Positions 8,248 to 16,727 of a stretch of 64,000 nucleotides of DNA are shown here, one piece after another. The number at the start of each line of letters is the position of its first letter. Positions within the stretch are counted from its first letter, which is position 1. The stretch comes from CAZFER01 sp964517495 (GTDB lineage Bacteria > Hinthialibacterota > Hinthialibacteria > Hinthialibacterales > Hinthialibacteraceae), in assembly GCA_964517495.1 (NCBI GenBank), contig CAZFER010000013.1, forward strand, positions 1 through 64,000, in the 5' to 3' direction. The position numbers and the translations under genes are program-made. Under the pieces are notes generated by a model that saw nothing but the letters and a program-made list of their open reading frames with translations, was not told the origin of the DNA and made no database searches.

Positions 8248-8481
8248 ATGTCAATTAACCTCCCCCTTGATAAAATGACTCTTGGTGAGAAGTTAGAAGT
8301 AATGGAAGCGCTCTGGGCTGATATTTCAAAAGAACCTTCCGAATTTCCTTCACCATCCTGGCATCAAGAAGTGCTGAAAGAACGCCAACGTCTGGTCGAA
8401 GAAGGAAATCTACAATTTCTTGATTGGGATGTAGCCATCGCTGAGCTGAGGGAAGAGGTTCGTGGAAATTCGACTTCTTGA
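8248..8481 (+). CDS. Addiction-module antitoxin (TIGR02574-like)
   Basis: 77 residues: MTLGEKLEVMEALWADISKE, then PSPSWHQEVLKERQRLVEEG and FLDWDVAIAELRE. This is the pattern of the putative addiction-module component family (unstable antitoxin) paired with ParE/RelE toxins. ATG 8248 has GGAG (8238-8241) six bases upstream; ATG 8236 and GTG 8218 are possible but less well placed. The 3' end overlaps the toxin gene by 20 bases, indicating translational coupling. Confidence 0.82.
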   Translation: MSINLPLDKMTLGEKLEVMEALWADISKEPSEFPSPSWHQEVLKERQRLVEEGNLQFLDWDVAIAELREEVRGNSTS

Positions 8482-8773
8482 GACTGCAAAAGAAGACCTG
8501 AGGGAAGGTTGGAATTTTTACGACAGACAATCTACAGGATTGGGTGATTATTTTCTAGATAATATTCAAAATGATATACAATCATTGATGAGTTACGCAG
8601 GAATCCATTCAATTTCAAATGGCTTTTATCGAATGCTGGCCAAGCGATTTCCATTTGCTGTTTACTACTTATTAAAGAATGATATGATTGAGATATATGC
8701 CATCCTTGACTGTCGTCGTGATCCAGAATGGATTGTAAAACGCTTGGACTTGTCACATAAAGACAACAAATAA
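8462..8773 (+). CDS. RelE/ParE-family toxin
   Basis: 103 residues from GTG 8462: EIRLLETAKEDLREGWNFYD, a long helix with a conserved YRMLAKRFPFAVYYLL strand pair and the AILDCRRDPEWIVKRL C-terminus of the plasmid-stabilisation (ParE-like) family. Overlaps the antitoxin by 20 bases in another frame. Whether it targets gyrase or mRNA cannot be read from sequence. Confidence 0.85.
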   Translation: MEIRLLETAKEDLREGWNFYDRQSTGLGDYFLDNIQNDIQSLMSYAGIHSISNGFYRMLAKRFPFAVYYLLKNDMIEIYAILDCRRDPEWIVKRLDLSHKDNK

Positions 8774-9217
8774 TTCTCCTATGATTCCTTTCCGGGGTGC
8801 AGAATATGGACAAAACCTACATTTTTATTAAATTGGGCCGGAAGCCACCATCCAGAAAAGTAAAAATATTCCTTCCGTATATACAATTTCTCTGCTTAGT
8901 TTTCGAGTCACCGTCCATTTAGATGAAAACCGAATTATCGATGGCGCCAGGATGCCGGATTATGGCGGACATCTCATCGATGAGTATTTGACCTGGCACC
9001 GGGGAGACCATCTGGAGATTCCGCAAAAGATTGATCAGGTACATTCCGGCAACACATCATACCATGAGATCAAAACCGGGTATTTTGCGAAGACATCGCC
9101 AGTGCACAATTGGAATATGCATTGGTGATATTTTCACCCCCATCTAATATTTATCGCGTTTTGTAAAGTATAACCGGCTCCGCGGGAGCGTCGCCCTCCC
9201 TTGATTGTAAGTGAAAT
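8774..9217. other. Gene-poor stretch with a decayed reading frame
   Basis: Between toxin 2 and the M28-like gene no intact gene is seen. A forward frame stays open from 8832 to a TGA at 9126-9128 and has protein-like composition from about 8895 (VTVHLDENRIIDGARMPDYG and a further 50 residues ending TSPVHNWNMHW), but it has no upstream start and no family that I recognise. It is most simply the 3' end of a gene whose 5' part was lost. Confidence 0.35.
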
Positions 9218-9243
9218 AGGGGTAGACACATTGGTCTACCCCT
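9218..9243. terminator. Strong hairpin downstream of the M28-like gene
   Basis: AGGGGTAGAC (9218-9227), loop ACATTG, GTCTACCCCT (9234-9243): a perfect 10-bp stem ten bases past the stop of the reverse gene at 9253. In the reverse direction it is followed by moderately T-rich sequence. It could equally be a dispersed palindromic repeat serving as a 3' end. Confidence 0.5.
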
Positions 9244-9252
9244 ACGTTTATC

Positions 9253-11502
9253 TTATTCTTCCTTCTTCTCTTCATCAGAAGGTGCTGAAGTTTCCATATT
9301 CTCTTGCCGGGTTTCCTCCTGGGGTTGGTCATCACCGGCTGGGGGCGTTTCGGGTGTGGTTTGTTCAACTGATGGCTGAGTCTCTGCCGGTTGACCGGTT
9401 TCGTTTCGTGGTTCATCGCTTGTGGATTGCGTTTGTGGTTCCCCGGCGGGTGGTGTGGTATCTGACGGTTGAGTTTGTTCGATGGGGGGTGGAGGTGTTT
9501 GGGTTTCGTCCATGGGGGGAGTTTCAGCCGGGGCTTCTTTCTCGAATGAGATATAGCCGTGGCGTTGAAGGAAATCAAACCAATCGGCGATGGTTTCTTT
9601 ATAGTCGCTTACGTCGAGCTGAAGCAGTCGTTCAATCTCACCGATGGTGCGTTCGCCATCAGCCAGCCACCAAGAGACGATGTAAGGGAGATTATAGCGT
9701 GGGGATTTTTTGAGCGGTGCGGTCCACTGGTCAAAGGGAAGATGGTCAATCAACACGGTGCCCACCACGTCAACGATGCGGTGGGGAACGCGTTCATCCT
9801 CTGATGCGTGCTGTTTGGGTGAAATATCGCCAGCATCTTCGCCGAGTTCGATGGCGCGGGCTTCGGCGCGGGCTTTGACCACCGCAGCCGCTGTATCAAC
9901 CGCGTTGTTGAGCGCAGTCATGAGTTCATGCACACAATCCCACTCGGGGGAATCATGGTATTCTTCAGTGAGGGAATGCAACGATTCAAGAGCGCGTTTT
10001 TCATGCTGAAGGCGCAACGGTAAAATGCGGTCAGCCTGTCCAAGAATTTCATCCAATTCATCGAGATTATCCGCCTCAGCGGCTTGATCAATTAAGGTTT
10101 GCATATCTTGATGAATGGCTTCCAAAGCAAAGTCATAGTTCCAAATCGCCAGGTGGGGGATTTCCTGCCTTCCAACGGTAGCGGCGGTATAGAAGATTGC
10201 GGCAGCGGCGGCGGGAAGATCGATGCAGGAGCGGCGGTCGATGGCGGTCATATCATCGGCGCTGGAGTTTTTGCATTCCTTGTCGGTACCCCCATGAAGC
10301 CATGAGGTGGGTACACCAACTTGGGGATCGTTGTAAAACACATCGGCCAGCAGCCGCATGCTGCGTTTTTCCAAATGGCGCTGCGGACGCCAGGCCTGGA
10401 GATACTCCTGGGCAATATGCCAGATCAGGCCATTGCTGAAGTGGCGTTGAATTGTGGGAGTTGGATGAAAACGCCAGCGGCTCCAGGCATGGTCAGCATT
10501 ACCGGCCCCCGTTTCAAAACAAAGGGCGAATAAGGTTTTTTGCAACGCTTCACGCCCATTCTGGTCATGAGCGAAGGCCAATGTTCCGTACACTTTTGGA
10601 ACAAGCAAAAGCCGTATGGTTCGTTTGGGACGGGGTAGAGCATTCTGATCAATCGCAGACTGAAAAATGCGCGCCATTTCAAGGATAGAAGCGGTTCCCA
10701 CGGCGTTATAATTGGCGCCCTGGCCGAAAATAGGAGCAATAAGCAGGATTTCCTGCTCACCAGGTTCACCGGGCAGATGAGCGTGAACAAAGGGTAGCAC
10801 ACCGGATGCATTTTCTGATTTAATGGTGACTTTAAGGGAGACGGATTGATCATGGGCCATGCTCATCAATTCATCAACCGTTTGAGGAGAAAGAGAGATG
10901 GCGATGATTGGTTTATCGCTTTTGCGGGTTCCCCACCCTGCAGGAGTATCGGAGTTGGAGTTAATCCATTGGATTTCCTCTTTGGCATCGGGATTGGATG
11001 TCCAGCCGCTGATCACACCTGCGACCTCGGCTTTAATTGCGGATTGCCGGATGGATTGAAAACGAAGCGGGGTGACGATCCATTTGCCTTTAGCGTCGAC
11101 TTTTTGCCATTGGGCAGGATCATCGGACTTGATCACCACCACTTCGGCCTCGATGCCTTCGTCAGGAGTAGAGGGCGACCACATGCCAATACAGTTGGGT
11201 TGGTTTGCACGATCCGCCAGCACTTTTTGATTGGGGGCAGTGAGTTCAACCTTGCCTTCTTCGCAATTCCAGGCGAAGGGGAGAATGGCATCGCCAAAAC
11301 CGGTTTCACCATCGGCGGGAAGATCGATACATTCGCAGTGCCAGCCATAATCGTGGAAAAATTGAAGCAGATATTCCACGACATCGTTATACTTATTGAA
11401 ATCGGCCCATTTATTCAAGTTCCAAATTTTATTGGTATGTTCAAGTACGGTATCGGCAGATACCGTCTGGACAAAGGTTTTAAAAAAATGATGAAGATTC
11501 AC
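9253..11502 (-). CDS. Peptidase-M28-like protein with PA domain and C-terminal winged helix; catalytic residues missing
   Basis: 749 residues from GTG 11502, which has AAGGAA just upstream; the longer frame to 11562 lies mostly inside dnaG. A PA-like segment sits near 155-260 (GKWIVTPLRFQS ... AEVAGVISGWTSN). The M28-like core follows: LLIAPIFGQGANYNAVGTAS aligns with the usual HxDS...GANDNASG block, but the zinc ligands His and Asp are replaced (API and Tyr), and the usual AEEEGLLGS is LVPKVYGTLAF, lacking the Glu pair. It is therefore probably not an active aminopeptidase. Near 600-680 a winged-helix-like region (WWLADGERTIGEIERLLQL) appears, then a disordered Pro/Thr/Gln/Glu tail from about 685. 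Starts 23 bases inside the end of dnaG. Confidence 0.7.
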   Translation of the reverse strand: MNLHHFFKTFVQTVSADTVLEHTNKIWNLNKWADFNKYNDVVEYLLQFFHDYGWHCECIDLPADGETGFGDAILPFAWNCEEGKVELTAPNQKVLADRANQPNCIGMWSPSTPDEGIEAEVVVIKSDDPAQWQKVDAKGKWIVTPLRFQSIRQSAIKAEVAGVISGWTSNPDAKEEIQWINSNSDTPAGWGTRKSDKPIIAISLSPQTVDELMSMAHDQSVSLKVTIKSENASGVLPFVHAHLPGEPGEQEILLIAPIFGQGANYNAVGTASILEMARIFQSAIDQNALPRPKRTIRLLLVPKVYGTLAFAHDQNGREALQKTLFALCFETGAGNADHAWSRWRFHPTPTIQRHFSNGLIWHIAQEYLQAWRPQRHLEKRSMRLLADVFYNDPQVGVPTSWLHGGTDKECKNSSADDMTAIDRRSCIDLPAAAAAIFYTAATVGRQEIPHLAIWNYDFALEAIHQDMQTLIDQAAEADNLDELDEILGQADRILPLRLQHEKRALESLHSLTEEYHDSPEWDCVHELMTALNNAVDTAAAVVKARAEARAIELGEDAGDISPKQHASEDERVPHRIVDVVGTVLIDHLPFDQWTAPLKKSPRYNLPYIVSWWLADGERTIGEIERLLQLDVSDYKETIADWFDFLQRHGYISFEKEAPAETPPMDETQTPPPPIEQTQPSDTTPPAGEPQTQSTSDEPRNETGQPAETQPSVEQTTPETPPAGDDQPQEETRQENMETSAPSDEEKKEE

Positions 11503-13306
11503 GAATAGTTCCTTTCTTTTGTTGCAAAAATTTGTTGACTTCTTCCAAGTATTTTTTTTCATCGCCTTGAGCCTGGCGAAGATTTTCTTCGTTTACTTTT
11601 TTATCCCGTTCCTGGTGCAGACGATGGATAATTTCATCGTGAAATTTACGCAGTATTTTTTCGGTGGAAGGTAATGGTTCAGCCTCTATCAACGCGAGAA
11701 AGATGGATAGTTGGGCATTATCCGGAAAAAGAGTATCCATTTGGACTGCCCAATTATCTCCCTGAAAATTAGGGACGTTTAGCAATTTATCCAGAATGAA
11801 ATCCACCACATGGTTCTCGTTAAGCTTATTTAAAAGTTCAGGGATTTCGGATTGCAACTCATCGAGTGAAAACAGCTGCGGTTTTTGTGCCGGTGACATA
11901 TCCGGTGGTAAGGAAAGGCCATGATGAAATGATAAGAGACGGATTAAATCCTCTTTAGCGACTTGAAGGGGCGATTTCTTGGTTGGTTCCGTTTTCTTTT
12001 CCTGTTGGGATTGGTTTTGATAGGTTTTATAGGTTCCTTTTTTAAGGTTACGTTTAATGGCGCTTTCAAGAGCGGGGACTTCAGTTCCAATTTCGCGGGC
12101 CATCGCCCGGATATAATCTTTGCGAATATATTCTTCGGTGATGCGTGCCAGGAGGGGCAGCATATATTCCACGATGGCTTTTTTCCCTTGCGGAGAGGTT
12201 CGATCGTTTTGGCCGGCTGCCAGGCTAAGGTAGAAATCGAAACCATCGACGGCCTTATCGATGAGTTCTTGCATCGCCTGCGCGCCATGCTCTTTGATAT
12301 AATCATCCGGATCAACTCCCTGGGGGAGAAGAACCACCTTTGGAGACAACCCCACTTCGAAAAAGGTTTCAACCCCTTTTTTTGCGGCGTTTATTCCCGC
12401 ATTGTCTCCATCATAAAGGAGGGTAAAGTTATTAGTGTAGCGCTTAAGCACATTAACATGGTCTCGCGTCAAGGCGGTTCCCAAATTGGCGACAGTTTGA
12501 TCGAATCCCTGGATATGGAGCGAAACAGCATCCATATAGCCTTCAACCAGCACAGCTCCGCGCTCCTGCATCACATTTTTAGCATGATTAAGCAAATAGA
12601 GCGTCTTGGATTTGTTGAATAGGGACGTTTCGTTGCTATTGAGGTACTTAGCGGAATCATCGGGGCTCATGGCCCGTCCACCAAAGGCGATCACCCGGCC
12701 GATAGTATTGCGAATGGGGAAGATAATTCGATTGCGAAAGCGGTCATAGCAACCAGAGGCGTTTTGACGTTGAACCACCAGACCGAGCTCGAGCATCACC
12801 TTTTCGGGGATTTGCCGTTGTTTCAGAACTTTGTAGAGGTTATCCCATCCATCAGGGGCAAACCCAATGCCAAAACGTTTAATGGTTTCCTTGGTCAATC
12901 CACGAGATTGAACATATTCCAACGCCGCGGGATGATCAGGCAACCATTTATAAAACTGCTGCGCGGCGATATCCATGACCTGAAAACGATCGATTTCCTC
13001 GTGAGGCTTTTTGGGACCAGAGGAAACAATACGAATGCCCAATTTTTGGGCAAGATAGCGGCGGGCTTCACTGTAGGTTAGATTCTCCATGCTCATGATA
13101 AAGTCAATCACATTACCACCCTTGCCACAACCAAAGCAATGGAAAAAACCGCGATCAGGATTGACGGTAAATGAGGGTGTTTTTTCCTTATGGAAAGGGC
13201 ATAGGCCGAACAGGCGCCCACCACGGTTTTTTAACTGAACGTAATGGGCAACAATATCAGTAATATCGGCTTTGTTTAGTATTTCTTCTTTTACTGGATC
13301 AACCAC
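11480..13306 (-). CDS. dnaG: DNA primase
   Basis: 608 residues from GTG 13306, with GAGG nine bases upstream; TTG 13315 is an alternative. The CHC2 zinc finger is intact (Cys36, His39, Cys57, Cys60 in CPFHKEKTPSF...HCFGCGKGG). The TOPRIM catalytic core shows LVEGYMDAVSL and LLYDGDNAGI. The C-terminal third is less conserved, as expected for the DnaB-interacting region. It makes RNA primers at the replication fork. The overlapping downstream gene suggests one transcript; no rpoD or rpsU is adjacent, unlike the classical macromolecular-synthesis operon. Confidence 0.95.
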   Translation of the reverse strand: MVDPVKEEILNKADITDIVAHYVQLKNRGGRLFGLCPFHKEKTPSFTVNPDRGFFHCFGCGKGGNVIDFIMSMENLTYSEARRYLAQKLGIRIVSSGPKKPHEEIDRFQVMDIAAQQFYKWLPDHPAALEYVQSRGLTKETIKRFGIGFAPDGWDNLYKVLKQRQIPEKVMLELGLVVQRQNASGCYDRFRNRIIFPIRNTIGRVIAFGGRAMSPDDSAKYLNSNETSLFNKSKTLYLLNHAKNVMQERGAVLVEGYMDAVSLHIQGFDQTVANLGTALTRDHVNVLKRYTNNFTLLYDGDNAGINAAKKGVETFFEVGLSPKVVLLPQGVDPDDYIKEHGAQAMQELIDKAVDGFDFYLSLAAGQNDRTSPQGKKAIVEYMLPLLARITEEYIRKDYIRAMAREIGTEVPALESAIKRNLKKGTYKTYQNQSQQEKKTEPTKKSPLQVAKEDLIRLLSFHHGLSLPPDMSPAQKPQLFSLDELQSEIPELLNKLNENHVVDFILDKLLNVPNFQGDNWAVQMDTLFPDNAQLSIFLALIEAEPLPSTEKILRKFHDEIIHRLHQERDKKVNEENLRQAQGDEKKYLEEVNKFLQQKKGTIRESSSFF

Positions 13307-13564
13307 AGCCCTCAACCTCGAATGTTCCGAGTGAAATGTTACAGTTTATTGTATTAAATGGTTTGAAAAACGCGCATCTCGAAATACTCATCATTCAATA
13401 TTATCAATCGTATCGTGAATGAAAAGGCGATTCCAGCCTTTTCCGCAATCAGGAAAAGAATAATTCAATTTGACTGAAAAGAAAATTAGGTTATGTATTA
13501 GTAGAGAGCTCATGAAACCTGTTTATAAATCCATATATTTCAAATACACGAATCGGAGAACGTA

Positions 13565-13771
13565 ATGGATAACCTGGATGACATTATAAAAGAATTGAGT
13601 GCAGAGCAAAAGAAAGATGTGGCAACCTATGTGCAGGGATTGGTGGAAAACCAAACCCAGCGTCCACGTGTGTATCTCAAGCAGGATTGGGCGGGAACAC
13701 TTCGCGAATTCAGGGAAAAATACGATGGAGTCAGCCTGCAAAAGACGGCTTTATTGAGCGAGGAGGGGTAA
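13565..13771 (+). CDS. VapB-like antitoxin (DUF2281-related)
   Basis: 68 residues. The N-terminal helix ELSAEQKKDVATYVQGLVEN and C-terminal DWAGTLREFREKYDGVSLQK match the short antitoxins found before PIN-domain toxins. ATG 13565 has GGAG six bases upstream. The stop is four bases before the toxin ATG. The Trp-Ala-Gly region would contact the toxin (inference). Confidence 0.78.
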   Translation: MDNLDDIIKELSAEQKKDVATYVQGLVENQTQRPRVYLKQDWAGTLREFREKYDGVSLQKTALLSEEG

Positions 13772-13775
13772 TTAT

Positions 13776-14174
13776 ATGTATTTAGTGGATACCAATGTAT
13801 GGTTTGAACGTCTGCTGGATGGAGAGCGATCCGATGAGGTGGATCGGTTCCTGAGGCAATCACCGTCGGATGCCTATTCCATGTCAGATATGAGTTGGTT
13901 AGGGATTAGTTCTGTGATGAGCCGATTAAAAAAAGACGATGCATTTTCACGATTTACCGTTGATCTTTTTGTGGATGGTGAGGTTAACATCGTCCATTTG
14001 GAACCAGAGGATATTAAACAAGTGTTTAGTGAAATGAAGCAGACTCAACTTGATTTTACGGAAGCCTATCAATATATCACCGCTAAAAAATACAACATGA
14101 TCTTTATCAGCTATAATGAAGCCTACGACCGGTATCGTCATGGGGTTAAGACGCCGTCCCAGGTTGTGGGGTAG
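13776..14174 (+). CDS. VapC-like PIN-domain toxin with altered acidic residues
   Basis: 132 residues, normal PIN size. YLVDTNVWFERLLDGERSDE carries the first catalytic Asp. Later positions differ from this PIN clade as I remember it: DFTEAYQYITAKKYN in place of the usual DFDDAYQY, and ISYNEAYDR in place of SFDxDFD, so two metal-binding acids may be weakened. A strong AGGAGGGG ribosome site precedes ATG 13776. PIN toxins cleave RNA with Mg or Mn ions. Whether this one remains active is uncertain. Confidence 0.82.
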   Translation: MYLVDTNVWFERLLDGERSDEVDRFLRQSPSDAYSMSDMSWLGISSVMSRLKKDDAFSRFTVDLFVDGEVNIVHLEPEDIKQVFSEMKQTQLDFTEAYQYITAKKYNMIFISYNEAYDRYRHGVKTPSQVVG

Positions 14175-14188
14175 ATTTTCACAAGAAT

Positions 14189-14440
14189 TTAAAAGGTTTT
14201 CATCTCTTTTTCGTCGAAAATATGGCGAACGAGAAGAATTTGAAGATGGACAGGCAGACCAAGCAGAAAAGACCGGCGTGCTTCAAATAAGTTGGTGTGG
14301 TAGATTTTTTCATAGGCATTTAACAATTCAGAGAGGCGATCCCATTTTTGTTGCTGAAATTCCTCATCAGGCATGGTTTCTGCCTGTTTCACTTTTTCTT
14401 CGCCTAAAATTCGAACCAATTGATCGCGTGTAATTTCCAT
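14189..14440 (-). CDS. Small protein of unknown function
   Basis: 83 residues starting MEITRDQLVRILGEEKVKQA; mostly helical and charged with a basic centre (NLFEARRSFLLGLPVHLQIL). ATG 14440 is preceded by GAGG eight bases upstream, which favours this frame over the overlapping forward frame. No family recognised. It is convergent with vapC and lies between vapC and asd, on the same strand as asd but beyond the asd terminator hairpin. Confidence 0.5.
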   Translation of the reverse strand: MEITRDQLVRILGEEKVKQAETMPDEEFQQQKWDRLSELLNAYEKIYHTNLFEARRSFLLGLPVHLQILLVRHIFDEKEMKTF

Positions 14441-14475
14441 CCTGATACCTCAAATAATTATTGTGCAAACATAAT

Positions 14476-14502
14476 AAAGGGCAGGTTTGTTTCCTGCCCT
14501 TT
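14476..14502. terminator. Bidirectional intrinsic terminator after asd
   Basis: AAAGGGCAGG (14476-14485), loop TTTGTTT, CCTGCCCTTT (14493-14502): perfect 10-bp stem 36 bases past the asd stop. T-rich on both sides (TATTTTAT forward, TTTATTATG reverse). Confidence 0.75.
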
Positions 14503-14537
14503 TATTTTATAAACCAATGGGTAAATGTGCAAACCGC

Positions 14538-15608
14538 TTAGAAATAACCTTTGGTCATCAAATATTCTGCGGCGAGTAATTCACCCTTGGCGGCTCCACG
14601 TTTAGTGTTGTGGGAAAGAGCGACATATTTAATCCCCTGGTTGCCAAATACTTCATCCTGGCGAATGCGTCCCACAGCGGTGGACATGCCATCGCCCAAT
14701 TCACGATCCAAACGAGGTTGGGGACGGTTGTCTTCCGGTTTGATAACGATGGTCTCTTGTGGAGCAGAGGGAAGCTCTCCGAATGATTCACGGCATGCAG
14801 CGTTGAAGTCCTGAATAACCTTGCGATAATCATCGGGGGTACAGGGTTTTTCAGTTTCCACAAAAATGGAGAGCATATGTCCATCATAGACGGCAACCCG
14901 GGTACATGTACAGCTGACCTGGAAATCGGCGTTTTTGAAGACATCGTTATCCAGTTTACCAAGTGATTTAACCGTCTCCAGCACAACCTTTCCCTCTTCT
15001 TTCGAAATGAAGGGGATGACATTGTCGAGTATATCCAATCCCGGATGGCCAGGATAACCCGCGCCGGAGAGGGCTTGCAGCGAGGTCATAAACACCCGTT
15101 TTATACCAAAGGCTTCGTATATTGGTTTCAATGAAATAATAAGCCCCATGGTAGTGCAGTTGGGGCCAGGTACGACGAATCCCTTCCAGCCACGATTTTT
15201 GCGTTGTTTTTCGATCAATGGGGCATGATCCGCATTCACCTCTGGCACCAAAATGGGTACATCATCTTCATAGCGAAAGGCGGAAGCGGTGCTGATCACT
15301 GGTTTATGTTGGGCGCATTTCCCTTCAATTTCGCCCGCCACGTCAGAGGGCAGGGCGGAAAAAACAATGTCGTATTTGTCCAGATCGTTGATCGAAGCTT
15401 CCGTGTTGAAAACCGGCATGGAAGCGATGGAATTATCCAATTGCGTGGGGGAATGCCACACCGCCGCTTCACCATAGGTTTTACCCGCCGAACGCGAGGA
15501 AGCGTAAAGTCCGGAAATTTCGAACCACGGATGGCAAAGTAGGGCTTCGATAAATTGCTGACCGGCGACACCCGTGGCGCCCAGGATTGCTGATTTTTTC
15601 TTTTGCAT
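14538..15608 (-). CDS. asd: Aspartate-semialdehyde dehydrogenase, archaeal/fungal type
   Basis: 356 residues. Reduces aspartyl phosphate to aspartate semialdehyde, the branch point to lysine, methionine and threonine. The NADP-binding start AILGATGVAGQQFIEALL and the catalytic-Cys block VVPGPNCTTMGL (Cys about 150) are clear; DVPILVPEVN and the C-terminal SHNTKRGAAKGELLAAEYL point to the archaeal and yeast-like subgroup rather than the E. coli type. Start ATG 15608 chosen because MQKKKSAILGATG matches the family N-terminus; GTG 15626 is possible. Single gene with its own terminator, remote from lysC and hom at 38-41 kb. Confidence 0.93.
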   Translation of the reverse strand: MQKKKSAILGATGVAGQQFIEALLCHPWFEISGLYASSRSAGKTYGEAAVWHSPTQLDNSIASMPVFNTEASINDLDKYDIVFSALPSDVAGEIEGKCAQHKPVISTASAFRYEDDVPILVPEVNADHAPLIEKQRKNRGWKGFVVPGPNCTTMGLIISLKPIYEAFGIKRVFMTSLQALSGAGYPGHPGLDILDNVIPFISKEEGKVVLETVKSLGKLDNDVFKNADFQVSCTCTRVAVYDGHMLSIFVETEKPCTPDDYRKVIQDFNAACRESFGELPSAPQETIVIKPEDNRPQPRLDRELGDGMSTAVGRIRQDEVFGNQGIKYVALSHNTKRGAAKGELLAAEYLMTKGYF

Positions 15609-15756
15609 GATCTCGATGTCTCCCACTTAAGAGAATCATTAACGTTTAGTGTGTTAATTGTATAATGATAGTTAGTGGGAAATTTTATCGCAAGCTTATG
15701 GGATTCCAAGGTGTAGAACCAAAAAATCCAAGTTTGAAAGCCTTGAAATCCGTATA

Positions 15757-16008
15757 CTATACTAATTTGCTATCCGATGAATGTTCTCGTTCCTGAAGCA
15801 GGCTTTCAATTCGGTTGACCTTCATATAAATCAAAAAAATGAGCACAACACATACTATTGGGAGTGCAAAACCAATCAATACAACGGGTAAAAATATAAA
15901 AAGTTCAAACATCCCCAAGTTCAATATTCCAAACATGATATATGCGAATCCTTTCCCAGTGAATTCATCAATCTTATTATCGAAACCAATGAGTGAAACA
16001 TTGTTCAT
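15757..16008 (-). CDS. Small membrane protein of unknown function
   Basis: 83 residues with two hydrophobic helices (about 21-40 and 41-62: FAYIMFGILNLGMFELFIFL, PVVLIGFALPIVCVVLIFL) and a charged C-terminal tail, KVNRIESLLQEREHSSDSK, of coiled-coil character. Upstream on the same strand a TATAAT with TTGAAA (19-base spacer) could drive it, but the ribosome site is weak. No family recognised; probably real because of the composition. Confidence 0.5.
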   Translation of the reverse strand: MNNVSLIGFDNKIDEFTGKGFAYIMFGILNLGMFELFIFLPVVLIGFALPIVCVVLIFLIYMKVNRIESLLQEREHSSDSKLV

Positions 16009-16437
16009 TTCAACTTTAGCAACAGTTTAACCTACCATATTATACGCAATTTGCGGATAATAATTTCAAGAATCGAAATATTTGCTTAACCTTGGTTATT
16101 AAGTCTATCTATTTTAAAGGATCAATATTAAATGTTGTGATGATTGGTGAAATCAACCTCATTTTATCACAAATTGAACGAATGTTCATCAGGCTCCTTA
16201 TTTTATGAAACATTGAACTCTAAAATTATTTGCCGAGAAAAATTCAAAATCACTTTTTTATCCTGAGATTTAACGCTATAAAATAGATAATAGATAAGTG
16301 ATTGAGTCATTGAAAGTCAATAAAAGTAACGAAAAGTGTAAAGCCTTTCAATTTCGTTCAGAAAGTAACGAATACCATTGGTTTTTTCATCCATTTAGTG
16401 GCATTATAAAGGTGTCACGTTTAAGTGAATAAATTGA
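16009..16437. other. AT-rich intergenic region with short direct repeats
   Basis: No gene seen. AAAGTAACGAA occurs twice, about 40 bases apart (near 16324 and 16362), upstream of the phoH promoter; it could be a paired regulator-binding site. The left part contains the probable promoter of the reverse small membrane protein gene. Confidence 0.4.
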
Positions 16438-16466
16438 TTGACAAGGGAAAATAGGTCAGGTAAACT
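16438..16466 (+). promoter_or_regulatory. Probable sigma70 promoter of the phoH run
   Basis: TTGACA (16438-16443), a 17-base spacer, TAAACT (16461-16466). A start near 16473 would give a leader of roughly 250 bases or more before phoH. The leader contains two adjacent hairpins: GATGGG/CCCATC (16501-16517) and TCCGG/CCGGA (16519-16532), the second followed by an A/T-rich run. Confidence 0.6.
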
Positions 16467-16727
16467 TTCTTAAATAATGTATGAAAATTTAAGCGATACA
16501 GATGGGGTGGTCCCATCATCCGGCCTACCGGATAAAATTTATTTTAAAAGAAAAAACGCAAAACGCGGCCAAATAGACAAGCGGCATGTCTTTTTCCATA
16601 TATGGCGTTGGATTGCGGCAAAGAGCGGGAATATTGGTTTTTTCCCGTTTTTTCATTTTTGTTCCACACTCATTATTCGAATCAATGATCCAAACCTCAT
16701 AGAACATGTTATTCTATCCGTCCAATC

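Noticed and set aside
9144..9578. Reverse frame of 144 codons rich in Pro, Lys and Arg
   Set aside because: Alternative-frame reading of the low-complexity 3' end of the M28-like gene.
10846..11508. Forward frame of 220 codons opposite the M28-like gene
   Set aside because: Antisense shadow of a well-supported reverse gene; no family resemblance or start signal.
11963..12622. Forward frame of 219 codons opposite dnaG
   Set aside because: Antisense shadow of dnaG, whose motifs are unambiguous.
14116..14433. Forward frame of 105 codons overlapping the end of vapC
   Set aside because: Mostly antisense to the better-supported reverse small gene and without ribosome site.
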